This document shows positions 9,057 to 19,083 of a stretch of DNA of 53,283 bases, piece after piece. Source of the stretch: a virus; IMG/VR virus record IMGVR_UViG_3300032053_000104, positions 1 through 53,283 of that record, one strand, 5' to 3'. The notes beneath the pieces are model-generated. The model made no database searches. It was not told the DNA's origin and was given only the letters and a program-made list of their open reading frames with translations. Position 1 is the stretch's first letter. Each line of letters starts with the position of its first letter. The position numbers and the translations under genes are program-made.

Positions 9057-12000
9057 TGTCATTTGACAAGACAGCAAAAAATAATATTTTATCGACTAAC
9101 AAACCTAAACTTTTTTCTTCTGCTTATACAAGAAGAATAATTGAAGGCGAGTCTAGCACAACAGCGAATTCAAGTGAAAATTTTGCCGAATATGCACTTG
9201 ATGCAACTTCTTCATTTAGATATGATCCACCTGGAATGGGTCTAAAGTCGACGCAGCAGATCAATATTGATTGGTCAAAATTCGAAAATCACACATTTTT
9301 CAACAGCGCAGAAGCTAAAGTCAATATTGCATTTGATAAAATTATCAATGAATTTCCATTTGATGGAACACGTCAAGAATATGAAGAATACATCGATTCA
9401 TTGACTGGTTTTGAAAAATGGGTTCTTGATGAATTTCCAAAAAGCAAAAGTTTCATAACATTCCCATCGGGAAATGAAGCATCAATATCAGTTACAGATT
9501 TCGCAGGAACAACGTTTTCATCACTTGCTAAAAACAAAACAGGTGATAAGATCATTGACCCGGACATAAAGTCGCTAACTCTAGAAATGCAGTTATATAT
9601 TGATCCGATAATAAATTATAGACAGGTTGTTTGTCAAAGTGTGTCAGGATCAGCGGGTAATTATTATGGATACACGGTTGGCGTCGATGCCTCAGCTTCT
9701 GCATCAACGGCTAATGTATTTTTTGTTGTAACATCAGGATCAAATGTTATTTCATCATCACTTGCTATTAGCAAGGGTGCATTTAATAATTTGGCTTTTA
9801 CGCTTGATCGGCGCGCAAGTGAACACAAAACAAAGATTTTTAAAAACAGCATATTGTTGTCAACATCATCAAATTCTATTGAGATGGGAACATTTAATTT
9901 TATAAATCAGCCACTGACAATAGGATCGGGAACAACACATCAATTTGCTGATGTCACTTGGGTACCTACGCAGTCATTTCATGGCGCAATTGATGAATTT
10001 AGATTATTTCATAACGTAAGATCAAGTGAAGATCTTAAAAGATATGCATTGAAGAATATTTTTCCTTCTAATGACCTGAAACTATATTTCAAATTCAATG
10101 AACCAACTGGTTCATTGGGAAATTTGACAAATGTTGTTATTGATAGCTCTGGAAATTCATTGCATAGTTTGATAACGAACTTTACGGGTTCAATGCGATC
10201 AACATCGTCAATTGGAACATCGCCAATGACACAAGAAAATGAAATATACAATCCCGTGTTATTCCCAGCACACGCGGAAGTAATTTCATTAAATGAAGAC
10301 CTTCTAACATCAGGCACTATATTTGATAGTAAAAATCCAAATTTAATAACCAAGCTGATTCCGTCACACTACCTCCAAGAAGGCCAAGCAGCTGAAGGGT
10401 TTGGGGAAGAAGATGGGACAATAGGCGATGCATACAGCGGAACGGGAATTCCCGGTTCGGGTGAAATGGGAACAACCCACCTCTTAATGTCTCTTCTGTT
10501 TGTATGGGCAAAATTCTTTGATGAATTGAAATTGATGATCGATCAATTCTCAGATGTTTTGAGTGTAGATTACGAAAATGATAGAGTTACACCAGATCAA
10601 TTTTTACCATTTATTTTTAAACAATATGGACTTGATTTACCGAACTTTTTTAGTAATTCTTCATTGAATCAATACACAAATGCTGAAGACGTGAATGGCG
10701 ATTACGGATATGCTTCATTAAGTCTAATGAGTGTTCAAAATCAAGTCTGGCGAAGAATACTTGCAAATATTAATGATATCATCAAATCAAAAGGAACAAT
10801 ACACTCTGTTAAAAGTTTTCTTCGTGCTGTCGGCATAAATCCAGACAGCACAGTTAGAATTAGGGAATATGGCGGACCAACAACAAGCAATCTAATTGAG
10901 TCAAGAGAAAATAAGACAGAAATATCGTCAATGATTGACATGTCGGGTACGCTTGCAAATGTATCAAATGCTGTTGATTCGCTTGGAATTCCTGTTGCAA
11001 AACCATTTTTACTATCATCATTTTTTTCAACACCACGCACAGAAGTCGGTATTCCTCTGCCATTAGGGACGTTTTCACAAAAGCAAACATATCCAATACA
11101 CGGCATTTCTAATGTTGATGCAGATGGCTACTGGACATCAGGATCTTTTACATATGAAGCAGTTTACAAGTTTGGACATCTGCCTTCTGGTTCACACTAC
11201 GCGACACAAAGCCTTGCAAGGTTTGCAGGTTCTGGCTCCATACACAACGTATGGGGAAATCTGCTTGCGATGTCAGGTGCTAATGAATCGAAAATTGTAT
11301 TTTATGCAAAGCCAAATAGAGATCCGACGTCAAATCTATTAAAGATGACACTTACGGGAACGAATATATTTGATGGAAATAAGTGGAATGTATCTATTGG
11401 CAGAACTAGAAATGACTTTATAGATAGTGAAATTTCTTCATCATGGTTTTTGAGAGTAGGAAATCAAACAAATGGAGAAATTACTAAAACATACATAACA
11501 AGTACGTTTTTTGATGAAATTTACCCGCTTTCGTCAAGAAATATTTTGCAGACTTATAATGGTGGAATAAGCTACAATAGCACTATTTTATCAATCGGAT
11601 CACAAAGTATTGATACACCTGGCTACATGTTAAATAATACATCTGTAGTAACTGACGAAGACGCAAGATACACTAATTTTTCTGGAAGAGTAGGACATAT
11701 TAGATTCTGGTCAAAAGCACTCGAATTAAATGAATGGGAAGCACATGTTTTAAATTTTAAGTCACTCGGTGTGCAAGATCCTAAAAAGAATTTTAATTTT
11801 AATACACAAACGTCTGGGTCGTTCGAGAGATTGAGGTTAGATGTTACTACTGATCAACAAGTGACAATGTCAAGTGCTTCTGGAAATATAACGTTATTTG
11901 ATTATACGCAGGGGCGTCATACGCCTTGGTCGTTCGTTGGACAAGATCTTAATAAGATTGAAGGCACGGGCTTTGAGATCAGTAAGCAAGTTATAAAACC

Positions 12001-12565
12001 AGAAATTTTTTACTATAGCATGATATCACCAAAATTTGATGAGGCATCAACCAGCAACAAGGTGCGCATTAGAGGTTTTCAGCATCAAGAAAATATTGAT
12101 CAATTTAATACAAATACATCACCTGTTTATGAAATTAATAAGTCAGAAATGCCTAGTGATGATACACGCTTTACTATAGATTTCTCGATAGTTGACGCAT
12201 TAAATGAAGATATGATAAGAATATTTTCAACTCTTGACGCTCTTGATAATATTTTGGGAGATCCGTCGCTTAATTTTTCTGATGATTATCCGCAACTTGA
12301 AGTCCTTAGAAATGTTTACTTTAATAGATTAACAGGCAAAATGAATTTGCAAGCATTTTTTGAACTCTTTAAGTGGTTTGATACATCAATTGGGACATTT
12401 ATCGAACAGCTAATTCCCAGAAAAACAAATTTTCTTGGAACAAACTTTGTAATTGAGTCACACATGCTTGAAAGACCAAAAGTAAGACATCATGGAGAGG
12501 ACATGTATTTAGAATATGATCTTAGAAGACGTTCAAATACTACAATCGTAGTTGATAATACATAG
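9056..12565 (+). CDS. 7: Baseplate wedge gp7 / P2 gpI-like protein with LamG domains
   Basis: A 1169-residue protein, similar in size to T4 gp7 (1032 aa). Residues about 470-605 are helical and resemble the P2 gpI/T4 gp7 core: a helix pair followed by FLPFIFKQYGLDL and then RRILANINDIIKSKGTIHSV, the last matching the gpI pattern 'i....~~h~~KGT...v...l'. This core is flanked by two concanavalin/LamG-like beta sandwiches, at about 178-335 (with GAIDEFRLFHNVRSSEDLKRY) and about 695-905 (with GRVGHIRFWSKALELNEWEAH). The C-terminal 200 residues are helical and may contact other wedge proteins. LamG domains suggest glycan binding or structural packing. The wedge assignment comes from the core pattern and from its place after gp6. 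Confidence 0.7.
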   Translation: MSFDKTAKNNILSTNKPKLFSSAYTRRIIEGESSTTANSSENFAEYALDATSSFRYDPPGMGLKSTQQINIDWSKFENHTFFNSAEAKVNIAFDKIINEFPFDGTRQEYEEYIDSLTGFEKWVLDEFPKSKSFITFPSGNEASISVTDFAGTTFSSLAKNKTGDKIIDPDIKSLTLEMQLYIDPIINYRQVVCQSVSGSAGNYYGYTVGVDASASASTANVFFVVTSGSNVISSSLAISKGAFNNLAFTLDRRASEHKTKIFKNSILLSTSSNSIEMGTFNFINQPLTIGSGTTHQFADVTWVPTQSFHGAIDEFRLFHNVRSSEDLKRYALKNIFPSNDLKLYFKFNEPTGSLGNLTNVVIDSSGNSLHSLITNFTGSMRSTSSIGTSPMTQENEIYNPVLFPAHAEVISLNEDLLTSGTIFDSKNPNLITKLIPSHYLQEGQAAEGFGEEDGTIGDAYSGTGIPGSGEMGTTHLLMSLLFVWAKFFDELKLMIDQFSDVLSVDYENDRVTPDQFLPFIFKQYGLDLPNFFSNSSLNQYTNAEDVNGDYGYASLSLMSVQNQVWRRILANINDIIKSKGTIHSVKSFLRAVGINPDSTVRIREYGGPTTSNLIESRENKTEISSMIDMSGTLANVSNAVDSLGIPVAKPFLLSSFFSTPRTEVGIPLPLGTFSQKQTYPIHGISNVDADGYWTSGSFTYEAVYKFGHLPSGSHYATQSLARFAGSGSIHNVWGNLLAMSGANESKIVFYAKPNRDPTSNLLKMTLTGTNIFDGNKWNVSIGRTRNDFIDSEISSSWFLRVGNQTNGEITKTYITSTFFDEIYPLSSRNILQTYNGGISYNSTILSIGSQSIDTPGYMLNNTSVVTDEDARYTNFSGRVGHIRFWSKALELNEWEAHVLNFKSLGVQDPKKNFNFNTQTSGSFERLRLDVTTDQQVTMSSASGNITLFDYTQGRHTPWSFVGQDLNKIEGTGFEISKQVIKPEIFYYSMISPKFDEASTSNKVRIRGFQHQENIDQFNTNTSPVYEINKSEMPSDDTRFTIDFSIVDALNEDMIRIFSTLDALDNILGDPSLNFSDDYPQLEVLRNVYFNRLTGKMNLQAFFELFKWFDTSIGTFIEQLIPRKTNFLGTNFVIESHMLERPKVRHHGEDMYLEYDLRRRSNTTIVVDNT

Positions 12566-12627
12566 TAGAATCACATTAGTGAAAAGTGATTGAGCGCCAT
12601 AGTTTAAGGCATAGAGGAAAATAAAAG
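12566..12627 (+). other. Structured intergenic spacer
   Basis: The 62-base gap holds an inverted repeat, AATCAC ... GTGATT with an 11-base loop, and a competing shorter hairpin TCAC-ATTA-GTGA. No T-tract follows, so it does not look like an intrinsic terminator. GAGG about 12 bases before the next ATG is the ribosome-binding site. No promoter motif is convincing here. Confidence 0.3.
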
Positions 12628-15069
12628 ATGTCAACTTCTGTCACAACGGGAACAGATACAAGCGATATTAATCATCTTAAACAGGGCATTTACGCGCACG
12701 GGCCGTTTGAAAGAAGAGCATTTCTTCCAATTATTGGCCCAGAAGTTGATGGTTTTTTTCTTTCACAAAGTGTTTTTGGACAATCAAAAACATTCTCAGA
12801 TGATACGAGATTTGTTGATTTAGAAGATTTTAATCCAGTTACGTATATTAACTCAAGCGGATCAAATCTCTACCCAAGCATAGTAAAGAATGTAGACATA
12901 CGCACACCAGCGCAGTCAGATGGTACTATTGAAGCGCTTACAATAAGAAAAAGCATTGCAAGAACATCGCAGTCTACTTTTTTGACAGAACATTCGGTCA
13001 AAGGTCATGTACAGGAAGGCAATGAAGACGTTAATGGTAGAACAGATGCAATCACGCAATTTTATGAGCCTGGCCTTGTAACTGAATACGAGGCAAGAGA
13101 TTCTATAGATTCTATTTATAGGAACTTAGTAAGATCCAATGACGCTTTGCATCATTGGCCACTAGATGATTTATCAACAACTGCAATTCCTATTGTCGGA
13201 TCTGTCAATTTAGTAGGCGGACCTTTGCATGAACCTACGACACAAGTTGCAGGTTTAACTGGGCAAGCATTTAGTTTCAATGGTACATCTGATTATATCA
13301 CTTCAGATGCTGATATCATATTGACAACTTACTCAAGAGTAGTTTTTGAAGCATTAATTTATGTTCAACAACACGATGGCGCACAAAGAACGTGCTGGGA
13401 ATTATCAGATCTGCCTAACATGTTTGCAGGCGTGGGTACATTGAGATTTGATCTTGACGGCTTCGACGGCGGCGGATCAGAAGCGGCACTTACAAATGGT
13501 GATGTAGGAGTAAACTCGGGTTATGGGGATCGAATAACTGAAGGGCAGTGGACACATGTCGCTGTCGTCTATGACTATAGTTTACCAGGCTCAGGCGAAA
13601 CAGAAATTTATCATGACGGAATTTTACAATCAAGAACTGCTTTTGATTCAAGTAACAATACGGGTTTATTTGGAAGTTATCCATTAACGCTCGGATCTAG
13701 AAAAAACATCGGTCAATATGCAAAATTTAAAATTCAACACTTGGCAATTTACGGCGGAAGCGGATTTACACCAGCGAAAATTTTGCAGCATGCAAATCTT
13801 GCACATTCAATGTTACCACCCAGAAAAATTAAAAGCTTTAATCCGTATTATGACGGCGGAACTTATATTACAGCTATAAGTGGCTATGCGGGAGGTACAG
13901 TTGCTTCAACTATAACAACAACAGTAGCGTATACGGGTACAACTGCTAGTTATGTAATACCAGAAAACACGGGTCAAATAGATTTTTATGTGTGGGGCGC
14001 CGGAGGCGGAACAGGACGCTGGCCGACTTATTGGGGCGGTGGCGCTGGAGGTTTTGTTAGTGGCACAATCACAAATCTTACTGCAGGACAAACTCTTTAT
14101 ATGATTGTCGGCGGCTCAGGAAGCAGCCTTACAGGCACATCGGGCGATTTTGGTGGCCTTGGAGGCTACGGCGGTGGTGGTTACGGTACAATGGGAGATT
14201 CGTCAGGCGGCGGTGGCGGCGGTTACAGCGGGATATTTTTTAACTCTATAACGCAATCTAATGCAATTGTTATTGCAGGCGGCGGCGGCGGCGGAACGGG
14301 CTGGGCAGCTGGTGGCGGCGGCGGCGGCGCAACTGGCGGCGCTGGATTTGGTAATGGCGAGTCTGGCGCCGGAGGCCTTGGCGGTACACAAATCGCAGGA
14401 GGCGCAGATTCAAGCGGTGCAGGAGGAGAGAGCGCAGGTCGTCCTTTGCAAGGAGGTCATCCAAGTGGATTTATAGATGTTTCTAGCTTTGAAGACGGCG
14501 GCGGCGGCGGCGGCGGATATTTTGGCGGTGGCGCCGGCGGCGTCGATGCAAAAGCGGGCGGCGGAGGTAGTGATTATGTTAATGCAACATATGTTACGAC
14601 GTATTCCATGTTTCAGGGACAGCATGGCGCTGCATCAGATTACGCGTACCCGTCAGGAAGTGCATTGATTTCATATTATGGTCTGACTGGTTCTACTGGG
14701 CTGGGCGCAATATGGGATGGATCAGATCCTAATGGTTACGGCGGCAATGGTGCTATTGTTATTGTTACGTCTATACTATCACCATTAACTCCAATATATG
14801 ATTATTCAAACGCACTGAGAATAGATTCGCAAGGAACGGCAACAAGTGACGTGCACATAACACAACCGTTTGATGATACGAGCGATGATTCATTTGACAT
14901 GCTAGATGTCACATTAACGGGCGATGACGTAAAAAATGCTTTAAACGAAATGAGCCCCGATGCAGACAATTTTATTCCACAAAATCATAGATCGACTGGC
15001 GCAGGATTTACTTATGACAATAACCCAATCGGAACAGACTCAATTGCATATGGAGGACTTAAGAGATGA
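12628..15069 (+). CDS. Virion surface protein with LamG and ALK/LTK-like glycine-rich domains
   Basis: An 813-residue modular protein. Residues about 1-165 are an unrecognised virion-type N-terminus. Residues about 170-395 are a LamG/concanavalin-like sandwich (DALHHWPLDDLS, QAFSFNGTSDYI, GQWTHVAVVYDY, FKIQHLAIYGG). Residues about 438-714 are extremely glycine-rich, interleaved with short hydrophobic strands (IDFYVWGAGGG, YSGIFFNS, NAIVIAGGGGGG), matching the pattern of the glycine-rich domain of ALK/LTK receptors, which also occurs in bacterial and phage surface proteins. The final 90 residues (ending IAYGGLKR) are acidic and probably anchor to the particle. The gene is coupled by ATGA overlap to the next. 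Adhesion or host-surface binding is an inference. Confidence 0.6.
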   Translation: MSTSVTTGTDTSDINHLKQGIYAHGPFERRAFLPIIGPEVDGFFLSQSVFGQSKTFSDDTRFVDLEDFNPVTYINSSGSNLYPSIVKNVDIRTPAQSDGTIEALTIRKSIARTSQSTFLTEHSVKGHVQEGNEDVNGRTDAITQFYEPGLVTEYEARDSIDSIYRNLVRSNDALHHWPLDDLSTTAIPIVGSVNLVGGPLHEPTTQVAGLTGQAFSFNGTSDYITSDADIILTTYSRVVFEALIYVQQHDGAQRTCWELSDLPNMFAGVGTLRFDLDGFDGGGSEAALTNGDVGVNSGYGDRITEGQWTHVAVVYDYSLPGSGETEIYHDGILQSRTAFDSSNNTGLFGSYPLTLGSRKNIGQYAKFKIQHLAIYGGSGFTPAKILQHANLAHSMLPPRKIKSFNPYYDGGTYITAISGYAGGTVASTITTTVAYTGTTASYVIPENTGQIDFYVWGAGGGTGRWPTYWGGGAGGFVSGTITNLTAGQTLYMIVGGSGSSLTGTSGDFGGLGGYGGGGYGTMGDSSGGGGGGYSGIFFNSITQSNAIVIAGGGGGGTGWAAGGGGGGATGGAGFGNGESGAGGLGGTQIAGGADSSGAGGESAGRPLQGGHPSGFIDVSSFEDGGGGGGGYFGGGAGGVDAKAGGGGSDYVNATYVTTYSMFQGQHGAASDYAYPSGSALISYYGLTGSTGLGAIWDGSDPNGYGGNGAIVIVTSILSPLTPIYDYSNALRIDSQGTATSDVHITQPFDDTSDDSFDMLDVTLTGDDVKNALNEMSPDADNFIPQNHRSTGAGFTYDNNPIGTDSIAYGGLKR

Positions 15070-18000
15070 GTTCGGGCTTTAGAAATATTCCTCCAAGATT
15101 GCAGCTTCGTGAAAAAGACAACCTGGAAGGCAAAAATCCAACAGTTGCACGTTCAGGAATGCGAACGGGTGTTTTCACGTCGTCTTTTAATGATACGTCG
15201 ACAATTATTTTTGATCAAATAACAAAGGGAACATTTCCTCAAATGTTGCCCGTTAATTCACAATATGTTTCTGCGTCATATATTACCGGCGCGATGGCAG
15301 TAAGAAAGTATGCAAGTGATAGCTTGATTAATTTTTATAATGCTACACCTGGATTTGGGCCATTTGTAGAACATGCGCACTTTGAACAATCACAGGATCC
15401 TTTCTTTTTGACAACATCAACCGATCCAAGATTTGATGAAAAATTAAGAGACAAAGTTGCAATAAGAATTGATATTTCTGCTGCAGAAGATCATATCTTT
15501 ACTAGGGCCGCACAAAAAATTTGCAATACACGCGATCCACAGGGCAGATTTTTAAATAGAGATATAACGGGATTTAGCTATTTTAATTTTGCAAGAAAAA
15601 AATGGGAAATGATTGGTTTAACAGATCCAGAAACTGGTGGCAACCTTCATTTTGATACACGAGTAGACGGTTATCAAACTTCTGTAACGAGCGGAACAAA
15701 TCACTGGCCGTCTCAATTCATTGGTTATGATGGTTCTTGGACAAAAGATTCTTTACCTGCAGATGCGCTTACAACTAGAAAATTGATAGGCTCACCAACA
15801 GTTACAAACTTCGCACCATTTGCAAACAAATATCATGCTACATCGAGTCAATTAATAAATATTAGTGATTATATTAATGAGCCGTTTTTTCTTGAAAAAG
15901 TTGTAGTTAATTTGCCAATAATGGCAGAACGAAAAAGTGACAGCAAAGCATTGTCTGGTAGCGCAAATTATTCATTAGCGCAAGATGATTACGTTTTCTT
16001 TATGTATCGCCAAGAACAAAGTTACTTTATAACTGCGTCTGACAATAGCTATTGGACGCAACCTGGAGGTTTGTCGCGCCACAAGCATAGATCAAAATCA
16101 GAATGGGCAACGGGAAGTATGCGATATATTATTTGCAGCGGCGTAATGACATTCTATAATAATCTACAGTCTGTTGCGTCAGGAACAAATGGTTCACAAG
16201 CACCGATAACATGGGCACCCGTTAATACGCCAGCTTTTAAATATGATTTTAATGTTGACCCAACAGATACAACGGCACAGAATGCAGCTGTTTATACAGG
16301 AAGTGTACAACTTAATATCACGCCCGCAGTTGCATCACCATATATGGCAAAAGAATGGTGTGTTGCTAACACATTTAACGCATCAACTGCAAAAATAGTC
16401 CAGTACTGGCCTGGCGGAACGACATGTTTACCGTTTGGCCCAGAGGGCGCATCTTTTATTACAAGTAAAGCAGGCGTGTCAGGTAAAGCATTTTTAACAT
16501 ATCCAGGAGATCTTTGGGAAGTAACAATTGGTGCAATATGGGCATCTACGTGGAAAATACTTAAAAGCACATTTGTTAATGAGGAATTTGGAGGTGCGAC
16601 ATATAGTTGGTTTGGTTCTGGTGCAGAGGGCGCAAATTTCAAAACAGCAAAAAGAAATCTAATAGAAAAACTTGACCAAAGAACACAAAAGCCATTAGGC
16701 GGAAATCAATCGGGAGATACGTCTGTATCTGGAACTTTATATGCACAGCAATCAGCCGAATCAGGTTATGTTGTATTGCCAGGTGATAAGTTTGTAATAG
16801 GAATAGAAGCAGCTCTCGGCTATCCATCTTTGAGAACTTTTAGCTCGCCCGCTTCATATGCTGAGAATTACGCATATTACACAAATACGATAACAGGATC
16901 TGTGCTTACTGTTGGTACGGGATCTGCTACAATTACGCTTTACGGTTCTTACATCAAAGAAGGAAAACCAACGCAAGCGCATAGCAATCAGTTTTTGACG
17001 TCTGACGCAGTATCAGAAACAATTTTTGAAACTATAAGTGATCAATTTATAATTTATCCTCGTGAACAGTGGGCAGGATCTTATACAGATAATATATTTT
17101 CTGGAACGTTTGATATAACAAAACCACAAATTTCAAGTAGAAATATTTTCTTTTCTGATACGTCATTAGCAAAGTTTATTAATATTTCTGGGCAAATTTC
17201 TAATTTTAATGTGATAACAGACAATTATCAATATCCAGGTTGGCCGGGTTTGAATTCATATTCAAGTCGAACAGTATCATTTCCGCGTCGTCAGGCTGGT
17301 AAACTTAATTTATTTTCATCAAGCGAAATTTTATATGATACTATGTTACCAGGAATAGAAGAATATATTGTTACACTCGGCGCTGTACAAACAAGTTCAT
17401 ATGTTTTATCATCATCTACGCCAGGCTATCACACACCAGAATCTGCTGGATTAAAAGGTAAGTTTTTTAAATTTCCTTCAACGGGATTTGGCGGATCAAC
17501 AGTAACAGCACAAGGAAATACATACACGCCTTCTATTGTTTCACCAATAGTTGAAGAACGTAACGTCGGTTACACGAATCCTTATCCATATAAGCAGAAT
17601 CCCGACAGGCCATTGGTTGATAAAGAAGTATATATTATTTTAACTGGCACATTAGCATCAAATCCACTCGGCTTATCAAATTCAGATTATTTCGAGTGGG
17701 TTGCAGTTAATCAAGATTTTGTAAAAGAAATACTCTTCACAAGGGGAAGCGTTTTTTCATCTAATGGTTTAGGGTGGCGTTCAAGCAACGATGCTGTTAG
17801 AAGACATAGTTATCTTTCTGGAAGTACGCAGACAAAATATGGAATTGCGTCTATCAAGAAACATTTTTCAAAGCAGATCTATAGACATGATAACTATGGA
17901 CAATTTAGAGATATGCTTGAGGGAAGAAAGTTTACTACTTTCTATGATGTAGGTGAAAGTTCAATTAATAAAAAAGCTAGTATCTCTGGCAAAGTAGATG

Positions 18001-18158
18001 GACCAGTTGTAATCAAATTCTGGAATAGAGAAAATGAAAGCTTCGCAATTTCTTCTGCCGCATCATATTTGTCAGGATCATCTAATAGAAGCGTATATGC
18101 AACTTCATCTATGCCATATATAGATGGTGAATATTATAATTGGAGTACAGTTTTATAA
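15066..18158 (+). CDS. Large virion structural protein, function unknown
   Basis: A 1030-residue protein without a family I recognise. The start is ATG 15066 in a 4-base ATGA overlap with the previous stop. The composition (Ser, Thr, Gly, Asn, Tyr and many short hydrophobic strands) is that of a beta-rich particle protein; Cys is rare. Repeated 'SGS/TGS' turns resemble the flanking proteins. The N-terminal portion (GMRTGVFTSSFNDTSTIIFD) and the C-terminal YINGE-like ending may be interaction surfaces. There is no signal peptide or transmembrane segment. Its place within the tail structural cluster suggests a baseplate or fibre-network protein. Confidence 0.5.
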   Translation: MSSGFRNIPPRLQLREKDNLEGKNPTVARSGMRTGVFTSSFNDTSTIIFDQITKGTFPQMLPVNSQYVSASYITGAMAVRKYASDSLINFYNATPGFGPFVEHAHFEQSQDPFFLTTSTDPRFDEKLRDKVAIRIDISAAEDHIFTRAAQKICNTRDPQGRFLNRDITGFSYFNFARKKWEMIGLTDPETGGNLHFDTRVDGYQTSVTSGTNHWPSQFIGYDGSWTKDSLPADALTTRKLIGSPTVTNFAPFANKYHATSSQLINISDYINEPFFLEKVVVNLPIMAERKSDSKALSGSANYSLAQDDYVFFMYRQEQSYFITASDNSYWTQPGGLSRHKHRSKSEWATGSMRYIICSGVMTFYNNLQSVASGTNGSQAPITWAPVNTPAFKYDFNVDPTDTTAQNAAVYTGSVQLNITPAVASPYMAKEWCVANTFNASTAKIVQYWPGGTTCLPFGPEGASFITSKAGVSGKAFLTYPGDLWEVTIGAIWASTWKILKSTFVNEEFGGATYSWFGSGAEGANFKTAKRNLIEKLDQRTQKPLGGNQSGDTSVSGTLYAQQSAESGYVVLPGDKFVIGIEAALGYPSLRTFSSPASYAENYAYYTNTITGSVLTVGTGSATITLYGSYIKEGKPTQAHSNQFLTSDAVSETIFETISDQFIIYPREQWAGSYTDNIFSGTFDITKPQISSRNIFFSDTSLAKFINISGQISNFNVITDNYQYPGWPGLNSYSSRTVSFPRRQAGKLNLFSSSEILYDTMLPGIEEYIVTLGAVQTSSYVLSSSTPGYHTPESAGLKGKFFKFPSTGFGGSTVTAQGNTYTPSIVSPIVEERNVGYTNPYPYKQNPDRPLVDKEVYIILTGTLASNPLGLSNSDYFEWVAVNQDFVKEILFTRGSVFSSNGLGWRSSNDAVRRHSYLSGSTQTKYGIASIKKHFSKQIYRHDNYGQFRDMLEGRKFTTFYDVGESSINKKASISGKVDGPVVIKFWNRENESFAISSAASYLSGSSNRSVYATSSMPYIDGEYYNWSTVL

Positions 18159-19075
18159 TGGCGGGAATTCTCGATAGTAAGACAAGAGTATTCGACACAG
18201 TCCTTACGACAGAAGGCCGCCGCCAGATAGCAAATCAAGATTTCGATATTTCATTTGCATCATTTACTGATTCAGGCGTTTTTTATGAGGCTGATGTTGT
18301 TAGCGGTTCTACTGATCCAACGACAAGAATTTATTTTGAGGCACCATCGTCGCTTCGTAAAGATCAAATTACTATCATAACAGACGATAATGGTTTAATG
18401 TTGCCATTTTTTGGTGCTGGCGATGATTTATTTTTATCAAATAATAATGTTTTTGCGAGCGGATCTTCATCAAGATTGCAACAAGATAATTTCACTGAGG
18501 CAGTTGGGAGGTTACTCGATGCGTCTATTGACAATTACATTGATTTAAGATTGATTGGCTCAAAGAATGAGATATTAGAAGAAGATGGATTTGCATTAAG
18601 CACAAATACTGTAAATTTTACTGTCACAGATCGTATGCCGTTTGATATAACAAGAGATTTGACAGAAATAGTTGTTGAAGAATCACCAAGCATGTTTCAT
18701 GATGCAAGACTTACACATATACGAAATTTTAAATATATGCCACCCGTGTGTAAGTCAGAAACAAAAGCAATAGGTGTTTTTCCTTGCCAAGGTCAAGAAC
18801 CTTATTCATATAAGCAACTCGTAAGTGATATCTCAAAAAGAGAAAAGCACACAGTGACTTTTCCAGACAGCTCAAGAGATAATAATATTTTTTCTCAAAT
18901 GTTTGAAGTGTCTGGAAAAAGCATGACAAAGCTTGATGTAATTGATTATGGTGAAGTAATTATTGACAATGACAGTGATAACATAGTTAAGAGAATATTT
19001 TTTGTAGGAAAGATTATAGTAGATGGAAATAATTCGCCAACATTTTTAAATCAATTTACATTGATTTATGATTGA
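18158..19075 (+). CDS. Conserved phage structural protein (paralogue of the gene at 27663)
   Basis: A 305-residue protein. I choose ATG 18158, which overlaps the preceding TAA as TAATG, over an in-frame ATG six codons earlier inside the upstream gene. The N-terminus (ILDSKTRVFDTVLTTEGRRQ, then DFDISFASFTDSGVFYE) matches that of the gene at 27663 (LDAVLTDIGREFM, SFSIVKFAFGDDEVDY) and a recurrent phage virion family with the pattern 'iLDavLTd.GR..~...~f.i..fa~.D'. The exact role is unknown. It is coupled to a run of tail proteins on both sides. Confidence 0.55.
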   Translation: MAGILDSKTRVFDTVLTTEGRRQIANQDFDISFASFTDSGVFYEADVVSGSTDPTTRIYFEAPSSLRKDQITIITDDNGLMLPFFGAGDDLFLSNNNVFASGSSSRLQQDNFTEAVGRLLDASIDNYIDLRLIGSKNEILEEDGFALSTNTVNFTVTDRMPFDITRDLTEIVVEESPSMFHDARLTHIRNFKYMPPVCKSETKAIGVFPCQGQEPYSYKQLVSDISKREKHTVTFPDSSRDNNIFSQMFEVSGKSMTKLDVIDYGEVIIDNDSDNIVKRIFFVGKIIVDGNNSPTFLNQFTLIYD

Positions 19076-19083
19076 GGATAAAA

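Noticed and set aside
14261-14668. Alanine-rich + strand frames within the Gly-rich region
   Set aside because: They arise from reading GGC repeats as GCG/GCA in another frame; not genes.
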